Assembly: GCF_037893015.1 (NCBI RefSeq)
Contig: NC_133663.1
Span: 140,066,553 to 140,130,552 of the forward strand
Source: Macrotis lagotis
Lineage: Eukaryota > Chordata > Mammalia > Peramelemorphia > Peramelidae
Length of the DNA stretch: 64,000 nt
Direction of reading: 5' to 3'
Part shown: piece by piece, positions 35,066-46,204 of the stretch
Position numbering within the stretch: the first letter of the stretch is position 1
Layout of the letters: the number at the start of each line of letters is the position of its first letter
Made by a program: the position numbers and the translations under genes
The notes under the pieces: model-generated
Told to the model about the DNA's origin: nothing
The model's database searches: none
Seen by the model: the letters and a program-made list of their open reading frames with translations, nothing else

Positions 35066-36010
35066 TTCAAGCTATTTTATTGAATCTCAAATAGCTATTT
35101 CTACTCATTTATTTACAATTTAATGTCTTATGTTAATGAAAATCTTCCCAGTTGAGAAACATGACTGTAATGAATTAAGATTTCCCAAGATGTTAATGCT
35201 CTTTGTATTTTATTGGAGGAAAAAAGCTCATAATAACCCTTTCTACTTCCAGAGAACCTTTCTGCTTCTGAGGTCAAAACACTTTTCAGATAATTTTATC
35301 TTCATTCCACAGATGAGTTACAACAAAATAAAAAAGGAAATATTCTGAGAAGTAAATCAGAGAGCTAGTGAGTGTAACAACTAGGAATTCATTTTTATCT
35401 TCCAATCCTTATTTTCCCAATTGTAGCAGTTTGACCAAAACATTTAAATTAATTATATATTCTTAATGTCATTAAATGCACTATACCTAAAATTATATTA
35501 ACCTCTAAGTAATAACCTATTATTAAAATAATTTGAATCTTTGACCTCAAGCTTCCTTTCATTTTGGCAATTCAACATACTTGGATTTGGAATGGAAGTA
35601 AGTTGAACAATTTATGAACCATTTAGAAAAGGTATGCGACTATCAGAAATAGGAAAAGAAAAGACAAGATTCAAATGCTTTGAGGTTTCAATAAATCAGA
35701 ACAGACCCATGGTCAATAACATTTGAGAAAGAAAAATATTTTTTTTTCTCCTATAAGTCTAGAGAACATGTATAGCCATAAATACTCCATATTCTTGTAA
35801 ATAATGCAATTCTGTGATCTATCGATGCAATCATGTAAAAGCTGCTGTTACACTGAAAAGTATATGCTGAATACTTTGAAATTATTTTAAAGGTATGTTT
35901 TCATATTCTATTGTGTATATGTATATATAGGATAGCAGTTAGATGGCTCATGTGGAATAAAATAAGCCATTTTATTCCTGGAGATGAAAACAAATTATTT
36001 TATAGAACCA
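35066..36010. other. Unassigned, probably unique sequence
   Basis: No clear repeat. A weak MIR-like phrase (cattccacagatgagttaca at 35,303-35,322) is too short to call. No gene seen. Confidence 0.4.
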
Positions 36011-36313
36011 GGTCAGTTAGGTGGTGCAGTAGATAAAGAACTAGCCTTGGAGTTAGGAAGAAGGGAGTTTGAATCCAATTCCTACACTTGCCATTTACTA
36101 GCTGTGTGAGCTTGGGCAAATCACTTAACTCTAATCTCCAGTCATCCTGATTGATATCTGGTCATTGAACCCAGATGACTCTGGGGGTGAAAAAGAGGCC
36201 AGTGACATAGCACAGAATCCCCTCACTCAAATCCAAAGCATGTGCTTGTCTTGGAATCACCTCCCTGATGATATCAGTCTTCTTTGAGAATGAAGGACAA
36301 ACATCATCAAATA
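36011..36313 (+). mobile_element. Long Mar1-type SINE with RTE-derived tail
   Basis: About 300 bases. The tRNA-like head has ggtcagttaggtggtgcag and a B-box-like gagtttgaatcc (36,066-36,077). A body with tagctgtgtgagcttgggca follows, then a tail (gacccagatgactctgg-like near 36,170, cctccctgatgatatcag at 36,261-36,278, and gaatgaaggacaaacatcatca at the end). That tail is the kind shared with RTE LINEs, which provide the enzyme for such SINEs. A weak repeat, atagaa, flanks both sides (36,002-36,007 and 36,311-36,316). Confidence 0.85.
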
Positions 36314-36635
36314 GAAACTAGATTCTCCAATACCTTTATTTATTTTAGAATTCCAGTTTCTCATTTGACTGACTATAGTAACAAAGGCAAAGCCAAATCA
36401 ATGTCTGCTGTAAGAGAGCTTAATTTCAACAAAGAAGTGTTAAACAAAGAATGGTACTGATATGGAATTTTTGGATTTCATGAAAATGCCATAAGGATTT
36501 TTCAGTTCTTTTCACTATAACCATATTAATAAAATTTATATTGCCTATACTCACACTGTCTTGATATTTCTACTAGTCTTCATGTATCTCTTCTATTTAT
36601 TTGTGTTCTTTGAACTAAAATTTCTATGTGACTTT
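36314..36635. other. Unassigned sequence
   Basis: No recognised repeat or gene between two SINEs. Confidence 0.4.
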
Positions 36636-36651
36636 GAAGTTACATTGTGTC
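36636..36651. repeat. Left target-site duplication of the SINE at 36.7 kb
   Basis: gaagttacattgtgtc, repeated as gaaattacattgtgtc at 36,810-36,825 with one mismatch. Confidence 0.93.
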
Positions 36652-36809
36652 TGGGGGTGGCTATGTGGTGCAGTGAATAGAGTACCTGCCCTGGAGTCAG
36701 GAGTACCTGAGTTCAAATCCAGCCTCAGACACTTAATAATTACCTAGTTGTGTGGCCTTGGGCAAGCCACTTAACCCCATTGCCTTGAAAAAAAAATCTA
36801 AAAAAAAAA
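36652..36809 (+). mobile_element. tRNA-derived SINE (WSINE/Mar1 type), sense
   Basis: About 158 bases with every landmark of the family: gggggtggctatgtggtgca, ccctggagtcaggagtacct, gttcaaatccagcctcagac, ggccttgggcaagccactta, ccccattgccttg, then an A-rich tail. Among the best preserved in the window. It is bracketed by a 16-base TSD with one mismatch and lies in otherwise unassigned sequence. Confidence 0.97.
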
Positions 36810-36825
36810 GAAATTACATTGTGTC
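36810..36825. repeat. Right target-site duplication of the SINE at 36.7 kb
   Basis: Partner of 36,636-36,651 with one mismatch. Confidence 0.93.
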
Positions 36826-38105
36826 AACCAGATAAGTATTCTTTTTATTCAATTGTTTCCTCTTCTTCTCCCAAGAGATGTAGCTAGTGAAGAGGGAGAA
36901 GTTTCCGGATAAATACTGGTACATAAAAATAATTTTTAATGTTTGTTTCATTAAATTGATGAAGTTATCACACTTATAAAAATATGTGGGCAATAAATTA
37001 CCTTTTAAGGTATTTTCATATATATACACCTTCATATATCAATATGAATATATGTCTTCATATATCTATATGATATATGAATATATGTTTGCATATATCA
37101 ATATGTATATATTAACTAAACTTATTTCTTCATTCAAGTAAATAAGTATATTTTGGGCATTAAGTTTTCCTAGAAATTTATAAAGTGTTTTGAATGATAT
37201 AAAGGCAGTATAAGAAAGAGATCATAATATAAAACAACAAAGCATAAACTACTGGGAAAAAGAGTTTCTTTTCAACACTACGGAATAGCACCCGAAGTGA
37301 AAATGAAAGATCATTGAATTTGAAGTCAGAAGGCATTAACATTTTTATCACTGTGGTTCCAGTATTCTTTTCCATAGTTATGTCAAACTATCCCTTCAAG
37401 TACATATATTTCAACAAAACTAGCATGCTTACTGTACTCTGAACTCAACAGTCAATATCCCAAATTGTATGCCCACAATTCATTCCTGTATTACCAATAG
37501 TCACTAGAATTCCTGGCTTACTTCTAGGTTCAGAGGAGATTCTATTTCATACTGAAATAATTTCCTGATTCCCAATGTGATTAATGTTTTCTTCCTAATT
37601 CAATTAATTGCTATTTATTTATTGGTTTCTATGTTGTATGCTCTATAGAATATAAATTTATTACTGTTAGCATAGTCCCTCTAGAACCTAGCATTCTCTA
37701 GTAGATCAAAGGTTAGCTGAATTGGATCCAATCTCCTATTTTTTCTACCTACTTATGTGAACTAAATTACATCTAAAGGTTTTGTACCTTAATTTATTCA
37801 AATTATTAAAGGATGATGTTATTCTACTGACATTCCTTAAGTTAAAGGTTTTTATGAGAGTCAAATAATCTAATATATAAAAATACATTGTAAAAGGTTA
37901 TATAAATATCATCTAAAATTTTATTGTGTAAAAATATATTTTATGGAAAAATAATAGAGGTAGTTAGTCTGGGATAAATAAAAGGAAAATCAAATAACTG
38001 AAAGAACTCAGGGGAAATGAAGGAACACAAAACTCAGAAACTGTGAAAGAGAACCAGGAATTTAGCAACTCCAAAAGTGGTATAATAAAATTTTAGTAGG
38101 ATCAT
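36826..38105. other. Unassigned, probably unique sequence
   Basis: AT-rich, with a small tandem array at 37,015-37,112 listed separately. No gene or repeat family recognised elsewhere in it. Confidence 0.4.
37015..37112. repeat. AT-rich tandem array, unit about 25-35 bases
   Basis: Three imperfect units built on catatatcaatatgaatata, with tcttcatatatctatatga and tttgcatatatcaatatgta variants. All A/T apart from a few C/G. Confidence 0.8.
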
Positions 38106-38880
38106 CTTGAATAACAATTCATGGCTAGTTATTTTTAAATTTAATTTCATTTTCCAATTATATGCAAAGGTAGTTTTCATCATCTAATTGCAAGTTTATA
38201 ATTTGCACATTTTTCTACAATCCTCTGTTCTCTATATCCTTCCCATAGCAGCCAGCAATCAGGTAAAATTTATACATATACAATCAGGTCTAACATGCTT
38301 CCATGTTAATCATTCCATTAAAGAAGAATTTGAAATAAGGGGAAAATACCATGAGTAAGAAAGAAGAAAAAATGGAGTTTTAAAAAGTGAACATCATGGG
38401 CTTGGCTCTGCGTTCAGACTTTATATTTTTTTTCCTCTGGATGTACATGACATTTTCCTTAAGAGGACTATCTGCACTGTCCTTGATCACTGAACTTTTG
38501 AGATAAGCTGCATCCATCATACATGATCAGGTCAGAATGCAATTGTTTAAGTGTCCAATGCCTTCTTGGTTCCACTGATGTCACTTAGCACCAGTTCATG
38601 TAAATCTCTCATGTTTCTCTAAAATCTGACAACTCATTATTTCTTACAGAAGACAAGTACATTCATATACCATAACTTATTCAGACATTCCCAAATTCTT
38701 TGCCAATACTAAAAGTTTCTGAAAATATTTCTGTATATGTGGCAATTTTTTCTGTGCTTTATAGTCTTTTTTGAGTATTGCTGGATAAAAAGCTACACAG
38801 TTTTATTATGCTTTGGGCACAGTTCCATATTGCTCTCCAGAATAGTTGGATCAGTTGACAATTCCACCAATAGTGAATGA
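38106..38880 (-). mobile_element. Old L1 3' end, antisense
   Basis: In reverse: 3' UTR landmarks (gcaaaggtagttttcatcat near 38,165, catgttaatcattccattaa near 38,302), then the ORF2 tail with attgctctccagaatagttg at 38,830-38,849. It then breaks off, and an overlapping L1 interval starts again. Decayed and non-coding. Confidence 0.75.
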
Positions 38881-39795
38881 ATGTACTTCATTTAGACTCT
38901 GCAGTTTTTATTGCATTTGATTGTTTTGCCACTAAAAAAAGACTGCTATGAATATTTTGGAACATGTGGGATTATTCCCATTTTATATGATTTCTTCTGG
39001 ATCTAGGTCTAGAACTGGTAAGGATGGATTAAAGACAATGTTCAGTTTCATTGTTCTTTGGGCATAGTTCCATATAGCTCTCCAAAACAATTGAATTAGT
39101 TCACAACCCCACCAACAGTGCATTAATGTTCCGATCCTCCCACAAACTTTCCAACATTCATGATTGTCCCTATTTGTCATCCTAATCAAACTAATTGTTG
39201 TGAGGTGGTACTTCAAAATTGTTTTAATTTGCATTTCTCTATGATGTGGAATATTTTTAATTTGATTCGATACAACTTAAATTTCTTCATTTGAAAACTT
39301 ACTGTTCATAACAATTGACCATTTATCAATTGGGGAATGAATTTAAATTCATAAATTTGATTCAATTCTCTATATATTTTAGAATCGAGACTTTATCAGA
39401 AGACCTTATTGAGAAAATTGTTTCCCAGTGTTCTGTTTTTCTTTGAAACATGGCAGAATTGGTTTCATTAGTGAAAAACTTAAAAAATTAATATAGTCAA
39501 AAATCATCAATTTTGCAATTTATAATATCCTTTTGTTTGATAATAAATTAATCCAATTTCTGGAGATCCCACAGAATGAGTATTTCTTCATCTGTTAATT
39601 AGTCTATAGTATCGTCCTTTATATCTAAATCATGTTCCCATTTTGACCATATTTTGGTATTGACATGGGTCTATGCCTAGTTTTTGCAATACTATTTTTC
39701 AGCTTTCCAAAAATTTTTTTCAAATGGTGAGCTCTTATCCAGAATCTAAAATCCTTGTGTTTGTAAAACAGTAGATTAATATGGTCATTTACTAC
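38881..39795 (-). mobile_element. Older L1 ORF2 C-terminal part, antisense (left of L1 E)
   Basis: Second, overlapping old L1. The frame at 38,983-39,234 (- strand) keeps the cysteine motif CWKVCGRIGTLMHCWWGC. Upstream ORF2 continues to gtagattaatatggtcattt at 39,770-39,789. The next part of the same L1 order appears at 46,017, on the other side of L1 E, so E and the SINE are insertions into it. Confidence 0.82.
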
Positions 39796-39945
39796 TTTTT
39801 TTAGGTTTTTGCCAGGCAAATGGGGTTAAGTACCTTGCACAAGGCCACACAGCTAGGTAATTATTATGTGTCTGAGTCCAGATTTGAACCCAGGTACTCC
39901 TGACTCCAAGGCTGGTGCTTTATCCACTACGCCACCTAGCCACCC
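39796..39945 (-). mobile_element. tRNA-derived SINE (WSINE/Mar1 type), antisense
   Basis: Reverse-oriented SINE: ttaggtttttgccaggcaaa left edge, ttgcacaaggccacacagct, box-B-like region from gatttgaaccc (39,883-39,893), gcgtagtggataaagc complement, gccacctagccacccc right end. It sits at the junction of the old L1 and the tail of L1 E. Its own TSD is not visible, because L1 E inserted at its right edge. Confidence 0.9.
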
Positions 39946-39956
39946 CTGTTTCCTTT
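39946..39956. repeat. Probable left target-site duplication of L1 E
   Basis: ctgtttccttt against ctctttccttt at 46,017-46,027, one mismatch in 11. The first base overlaps the SINE end. Confidence 0.6.
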
Positions 39957-42830
39957 TTTTTTAAGATTTTATTTATTTTGAGTTTTGCAAGTTTTCCCTT
40001 TATCTTACTTCCCTCCCCCCATTCCCAATAGAAGGCAATTTGTCAGTCTTTACATTGTTTCCAAGGTATACACTAATCCAAATTGAGTGTGGTGATAGAG
40101 AAATCATATCCTTAAGGAAGAGGAAGTATAAGAGATAGCACTATTGGACAATAAGATATCAGCTTTTTTTTTTTTTAATTTAAGGCAATAGTCCTTGGTC
40201 TTTGTTCAAACTCCACAGTTAATTCTTTGGATAGAGATAGTATTCTCCATTGCAGAGGGCCTCAAATTGTACCTGATTGTTGCACTGATGGAATGAGCAA
40301 TCCATCAAGGCTGATCACTGCCCCCATTTTGCTTTTAGGGTGTACAATGTTTATCTAGTTCTGCTTATCTCACTCAGCATCAGTTCATGCAAATCCTTCC
40401 AGACTTCCATGAATTCCCATATGTCCTGGTTTCTAATAGAACAAAAGTATTCCATGACATACATATACCACAGTTTGCTAAGCCATTGCCCAACTGAAGG
40501 ACAATTATTTGATTAACAATTGTTTCCCACCACAAACAGAGCTGCAAAGAATATATTTATATAAGTGGTGTTTTTACACTTTTTCATCATCTCTTTAGGG
40601 TATAGACCAAGTAGTGGTATTGCTGGATCAAAGGATATGCAAATTTTTTGCCCTTTGGGCATAGTTCCAAATTTCTCTCTGGAAAGTTTGGATGAGTTCA
40701 CAGCTCCACAAACTATGTAATAGTGCCCCAGATTTCCCACAACCCTTCCAACAATGCTCATTATGTTTTCTGGTTATATTGGCCAGTCTGAAAGCTGTGA
40801 GGTGGTACCTCAGAGAAGCCTTAATTTGCATTTCTTTACTAAGTAATTATTTAGAGTAATTTTTCATATGACTATGGATTGCTGTGAACTCCTCATCTGT
40901 AAATTGTCTTTTCATATCCTTTGACCATTTGGCAAATGGGCAATAGCTTTTTTTTTAAAATATGACTCAGTTCTCTGTATATTTTAGAAATGAGTCCTTT
41001 GTCAGAAACATTAGTTGTAAACATTGTTTCCCAGTTTACATTTCTTTTGACCATGGTTACATTGGTTTTGTCTGTGCAAAAGCTTTTTAATTTAATGTAA
41101 TTGAAATCCTCTACTTTGCTTTTGATGATGTTCTCCATCTCTTCCTTAGTCATAAACTGCTTCCCTTTCCATTGATCTGACAGGCAAACTAGTCCTTGAT
41201 CTTCTAATTTGCTTACAGTATTTTTTATCTCTAAATCCTGTATCCAGTTGAAACTTTTCTTGGAATAGCATGTGGGGTTAGTTCTAATCTAAGTTTCTTC
41301 CATTCTAATTTCCTATTTTCCAGGCAGATTTTAATGAAAGAGAGAGTTTTTATCCCAATAGCTGGACTGTTTGGGTTTATCCAACAGCAGATTTCTATAA
41401 TCTTTTACTGCTATTGCACCTAGTCTATTCCAATGATCCACGACTCTGTTTCTGAGCCAATACCAGACAGTTTTAATGACTGATGCTTTATAATATAACT
41501 TTAGATCAGGTAGGGATCAGCCTCCTTATTTTGTACTTTTTTCATTAAATTCCTGAAATTTTTTGACTTTGTATTTTTCTCCATATGAATTTACTTACAA
41601 ATTTTTCTAACTTATAAAATGTAATTTGTTGGAATTTAGACTGCTAGGGCACTAAACAAATAGTTTAGTTTTGGTATAATTGTCATTTTTATTATATTAG
41701 TTCTACTTATCCATGAGCAGTTGATGTTTGTCCAGTTATATAAATATGATTTAATTTGTGTGAGAAGTGTTTTCTAATAGTTTTCAAAAAGTTTCTGAGT
41801 CTGCCTTGTCAAATAGATTCCCAGATATTTTATATTGTCTGAGGTTACTTGGAATGGGATTTCTTTTTCTAGATCATCCTGCTGTATCTTGCTATTCATA
41901 TATAGAAAAGTTGAGGATTTATGAGGGTTTGGTTAATATCCTACAACTTTGCTAAAATTGCTAATTGTTTCCAGTAGTTTTTTGGATGATTTCTTGAGAT
42001 TCTCTAAGTATACCATCATGTCATCCACAAAGACTGAGAGATTTGTCTCTTCCTTCCCAATTCTAATACCTTCAATTTCTTTTTCATCTCTAATTGCTGC
42101 AGCTAATATTTCTAATATGATATTGAATAGTAATTGGGATAATGGACATCCTTGTTTCACCCCTGATCTTAATGTGGCCTATAGCCTATCCTCAATGAAT
42201 ATAATGCTTTTTGATGGTTTCACATAGATACTGCTTATTATTCTAAGGAACAATCAGTTTATTTCTACACTCTCTAGTGTTTTTAGTAGGAATGTGTGCT
42301 GAATTTTCTCAAAATCTTTTTCAGCATCTATTGATAAGATCATATAATTTCTGATAGGTTTGTTGTTGATATAATTGATTATATCTAATTGATTATACTA
42401 ATAGTTTTCCTAATATTGAATCAACCCTGCATTCCTGGGATGAATCTTACTTGGTCAAAATGTATTATCCAAGTGTTAACTTGATGTAAACATTTTGCTA
42501 AGATTTTAATTAAGATTTTTGCATCTATATTCATCAGGGAGATAGGTCTATAATATTCTTTTTCTGTTTTAACTCTTCCTGGTGCCATGTATTGCAGTAA
42601 AAAAGGTATATTCTTTTCTATGTCCAATCAATTTCTACAATAAGGCTATCATATCTAATTTTTATAACAATCTATTTATATAAATAACTTCTTTTTTGTT
42701 TATTCTATGATTTGATTTATTAATATCTCAGTTGGGAGGTTGAGGTCTCCCTCTAGTAGAGTTTTGCTGTGTATATCTTCATGTAGTTCTTTCAGCTGCT
42801 TCTCAAAGAATTTGGATGCTATCCCTTTGG

Positions 42831-42834
<4 letters not shown>

Positions 42835-42894
<60 letters not shown>
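42835..42894. repeat. (AT)n microsatellite in the L1 E endonuclease region
   Basis: About 58 bases of pure AT. In L1 F the same L1 position reads gggtgcatatatatttagta (50,282-50,301), so the short atatat inside the codons for NIYAPNG seeded the expansion. Confidence 0.97.
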
Positions 42895-42897
<3 letters not shown>

Positions 42898-43074
42898 GTG
42901 TTGAAATCACTTTATTATCTATGGTAACTTTTAGGAGATCATAGTTTCCTTCCTTATCTCTTTTAACACTATCTATATTTGCAGCTTCTTTTTCTGAGAT
43001 AAGGATTGCCCCCCCTGCTTTTTTCACTTCAGCTGAAGCAAACTATATTTTGCTTCAACCTTTTACTCTCTCTC

Positions 43075-43222
43075 CATATATATCTATATCTATATCTATA
43101 TCTATATATAGATAGATAGATATAGATATAGATATAGATATAGATATAGATATAGATATAGATATAGATATAGATATAGATATAGATATAGATATAGATA
43201 TAGATATAGATATAGATATATA
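43075..43222. repeat. Self-complementary (TATATC)n/(GATATA)n microsatellite
   Basis: About 150 bases: TATATC-type units to about 43,108, then GATAGATA, then about 18 GATATA units to 43,222. The left part is the reverse complement of the right part, so a hairpin of about 30 base pairs can form around 43,108. It sits in L1 E ORF2, between the segment ending aaccttttactctct and the segment beginning tacttgaaatgagttt. Confidence 0.97.
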
Positions 43223-44119
43223 CTTGAAATGAGTTTCTTGTAAGCAGCATATTGTAGGATTCTGGTTTTTAATCCACTCTGCTATTCACTTACATTTTAA
43301 GGAAGAGTTCATCCCATTCACACTCAAAGTTATAATTGATAACTCTTTATTGCCCTCAATGCTATCTTCCCTCTGTTTGTATTCCCCCCCTTTATCTGTC
43401 TTCCCCAGTATTTTGTTTCTGAATACCACATCCTTCAGTGTGCATGCCCTCCTGTACACACTCCTACCTTTTCTTTCCCCTTTCCATTTTTCCCTTTTCC
43501 CTTCCCTTCCTTCTCTTTGTTCCCCTTTTTTCTCCCCTTCCCTTTCTCCATCCCCCCTCCCCTTTTCCCCTTTTAATACTTGAATGTCTTGATGCTTTTT
43601 AAGTTAACTGATTATGAGTGTAAGTTAACTTTAAGCCAAGTCTGATGAGGAAAAGTTGCAGGTGTTTCTCATCTACTTCCTTCTTCCCCTCTATTGCCAT
43701 AGGTATTTTGTACCTCTTAATTAAATGAGAATTACACCATTCAATCCCCTCTCTCCTCCTGTCTCCTTCCTTTCCCCCTTTTAAAGGAGTAGGTGTTTTA
43801 AAATCATTCTATCTTAGTCATAGAAAATTCTTAGTATCCTTCACTTCTAGCTAAGTACATTTTATCATATAGAGTTAAAATTCTTGAGAGTTATTAGAGT
43901 CTTTCTCCCAAGTACGGTTATAATCAGTTTCATCCCAGTGAATAGCAGTCTCATATATAAGTCATGTGTTCCCACCACTTCTGACTAGGTATGTTCTCTC
44001 TTTTAAATTTTCAATTCTCAAAAGTTATAAGAATCTTTTTGCCATGCTTGGATATAGCCAGTTTCAAATTATTAGATAGCAGCTTTTTTTCTTTACCTCC
44101 TCCCTTTTTTACCTCATAA

Positions 44120-45198
44120 TGTGTCTCTTGAACCTCCTGTTTGATGTTCAAATTTTCTATGTATCTCCGGCCTTTTCATCAGGAATTTTTGGAATTCTTC
44201 CATTTCATTAAATGTCCATCCTTTCCCCCTGAAGAAGAAGTTTCAGCTTTGCAGGATAATGGATTCTTGGCTGCATTCCAAGCTCCCTTGATCTTCAGAA
44301 TATCTCATTCCAAGTCCTTCAGTCTCCTAATATTGATGCAGTCAGTCCTGTATAATCCTTACTGTGGTTCCTTGGTATTAAAATTGTTTCTTTCTGGCTG
44401 CTTGCAGGATTTTCTCTTTCATCTGATCCTTCTGGAATTTGGCCACAACATTCCTTGATGTCTTCATTTTAGGATCTCTTTCCAGAAGGGATCGATGAAT
44501 TCTTTCAATAACTACTTTTCCCTCTGGTTCCATGATATCAGGGCAGTTTCCTATCACTAGATCCTGTAATATTAAGTCTAGGCTCATTATCCTCTTCAAT
44601 GTTTTTTGGGAATTCCAATAATTCTCAGGTTGTCCCTCCTCGATCTATTCTTGAGCACAGTGGTTTTACTGATGAGGCATTTTACATTTTCTTCTTTTTT
44701 TCTATTTTTTTGTTTTTGTTTAATAGACTCATTTTGTCTTATGAGGTCATTAGCTTCCACAGACCCAATTCTTTTTTTTTTTTAGAGAGAAGTTTTCTTA
44801 ATTTAACTTTTGCAATTCATTTTCCAATTGGTCACTTCTATTTTTGAAAGTGATATCCCTTTGACCAATTGAAGTATTTAGAGAATTATTTTCCCCAATT
44901 GATAATTGGAGAGAATTATTCTCATTTTGTATTTCTCCAGTCGAGGATCTGAGAGAATTATTCTCATTTTATTTTTGTTCAATTGTATTTTCCAATTATT
45001 TGTTTTCTTGTTGCAAGTTGTTAATTGACTGTCCCAAACTTTCCAATTGATTTTTAAACTCCTTCCTTATTTCTTCAAGGCAGTCTTTCTGTGCTTTAGA
45101 ACAGTTCATGTCTCCTCAGAGGCCCTAGGTCTCTCTGAATTAGGATCTTTTCTTTCCAAGAATTTTTCTATGGATCTACCTTTCCGCTGACTTTTCAT
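44120..45198 (-). pseudogene. L1 ORF1 pseudogene in element E
   Basis: Start codon on the - strand at 45,196-45,198, within tcattttgctaagacc (+ strand text). Coiled coil at about 44,810-45,080 with degenerate 14-residue repeats. RNA-binding region at about 44,380-44,600, where the - frame reads EGKVVIERIHRSLLERDPKM. Stops and frameshifts are present. Confidence 0.88.
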
Positions 45199-46016
45199 TT
45201 TGCTAAGACCTTGAGTTGGGGAGGGGCTGGTTCACAGAGGTTTAGTGTTGGGTTCCCTAGAGGCTTTGTTCACTGAGTTTAATATCTCCAGTTGGCCGGT
45301 AGGGAGTGCTAGAGGATTTGCTTACTGATTGTAATATCTCCAGCTGGCCAGTAGGGAGTTCTGCTTGCTTTCTCTGGAATGTCTGTGACCTTGATTAAGT
45401 CCCTCTCCCTTAGCATGGATGGAGTGATAGTTCACCATAACCTGGGGTGAGGTGTTCCCTCTCCCTATTGTCAGCTGAGTTGGTTCTGTTGCTCACACAT
45501 CTGTTCCTGGGGCAGAAGTAGTGTGTCTTTGTGTTTATTCTGGGAAGAGACATCAGAGGCAATGCAGGCATGGACTCAAAGTTCCTCAGACCAGAGGAGC
45601 CCAGGGATGCTGCCCGCAATTCTCCTGCACCACAACTCTTTCCCCCCAACCCTATCAGCAAGCTTGCAATGTTCAGTGCCAACACCAATGTCTGTGCTCC
45701 ATACTTGACCTGAGCTCTTGTGGTCAACCAGGCATGAGCCCAGACTGATCAAACAGGTCTGGCTCTCAGGCCCTCAGGCTCCTGGGGCTCCAACCCCACT
45801 GCTGATCAGCCACCGCTGATCTACCCTTTGCACCTGGACTCACCCAGGACCTCAGAAAACAAATCCAGAGGTACATGTTCTTTCTCCTGTCTTTTCTTTC
45901 TGGGTTTTGTTAATAGGATTTCTGTTAAGGGGTTTGTTTCATATCATAGATATGGAAAGATCAGGAGACTTTAGAACTGTGCCTTTCTTCTCTCCACCAT
46001 CTTGGTTGGACGTCTG

Positions 46017-46200
46017 CTCTTTCCTTTGAATCTAAACTAATTCAGTGATCCATAACTCTGTTTCTTAACTACTACCAAACAGTTCTCATTTTTATCAATT
46101 CCCTTGATATTCTTGACCTTTTGTGGTTTCAGATGAATTTTGCTAAATTTTTTCAATCTTGCTATTTTTAATATAGTTTATGTAGAATTGAAAGTAATTG
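46017..46200 (-). mobile_element. Older L1 ORF2 part, antisense (right of L1 E)
   Basis: Continues the L1 interrupted at 39,795: tgatccataactctgtttct (46,048-46,067) then ccaaacagttctcattttta, the order seen undisturbed at about 41,430-41,500. It ends before the basigin retrocopy. The right limit is uncertain (46,160-46,205). Confidence 0.75.
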
Positions 46201-46204
46201 CTTC

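Larger units (their letters stand above)
40320..43330 (-). pseudogene. L1 ORF2 pseudogene in element E, EN-to-RT deletion
   Basis: The frame at 42,421-42,627 fuses endonuclease residues ([15 protein letters not shown]) directly to the pre-RT motif ([20 protein letters not shown]). The same two motifs are about 0.95 kb apart in L1 B. The RT palm at 41,933-42,160 reads MKQGCPLSQ and FVDD in place of FADD. The cysteine region at 40,628-40,831 reads CWKGCGKSGALLHSLWSC (one ligand His/Cys pair changed to HS). Many stops. Confidence 0.92.
39957..46016 (-). mobile_element. L1 E, 5'-complete, internally deleted, antisense
   Basis: Runs in reverse from the canonical 5' end (ctctccaccatcttggttgg, to about 46,014) to a T-rich edge at 39,957. 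Order on the - strand: 5' UTR, ORF1 (45,198 to about 44,120), spacer with two inter-ORF units (about 43,840-44,090), ORF2 (about 43,330-40,320), 3' UTR. About 0.95 kb of ORF2 is missing near 42,580-42,586, between endonuclease and RT. It carries two microsatellites in the endonuclease region. It interrupts an older antisense L1. Confidence 0.92.

Noticed and set aside
35303-35330. MIR-like phrase (cattccacagatgag)
   Set aside because: Only about 20 bases agree with the MIR core and the flanks do not follow; chance cannot be excluded.
36652-36809. tRNA gene, because of A- and B-box-like sequence
   Set aside because: The tRNA-like head is part of a repeated SINE with an A-rich tail and TSD. 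No clover-leaf with intact acceptor stem is evident. The same applies to the other SINE copies.
43075-43222. Regular repeat array as a CRISPR
   Set aside because: Units are 6 bases with no spacers; it is a simple-sequence repeat inside an L1.
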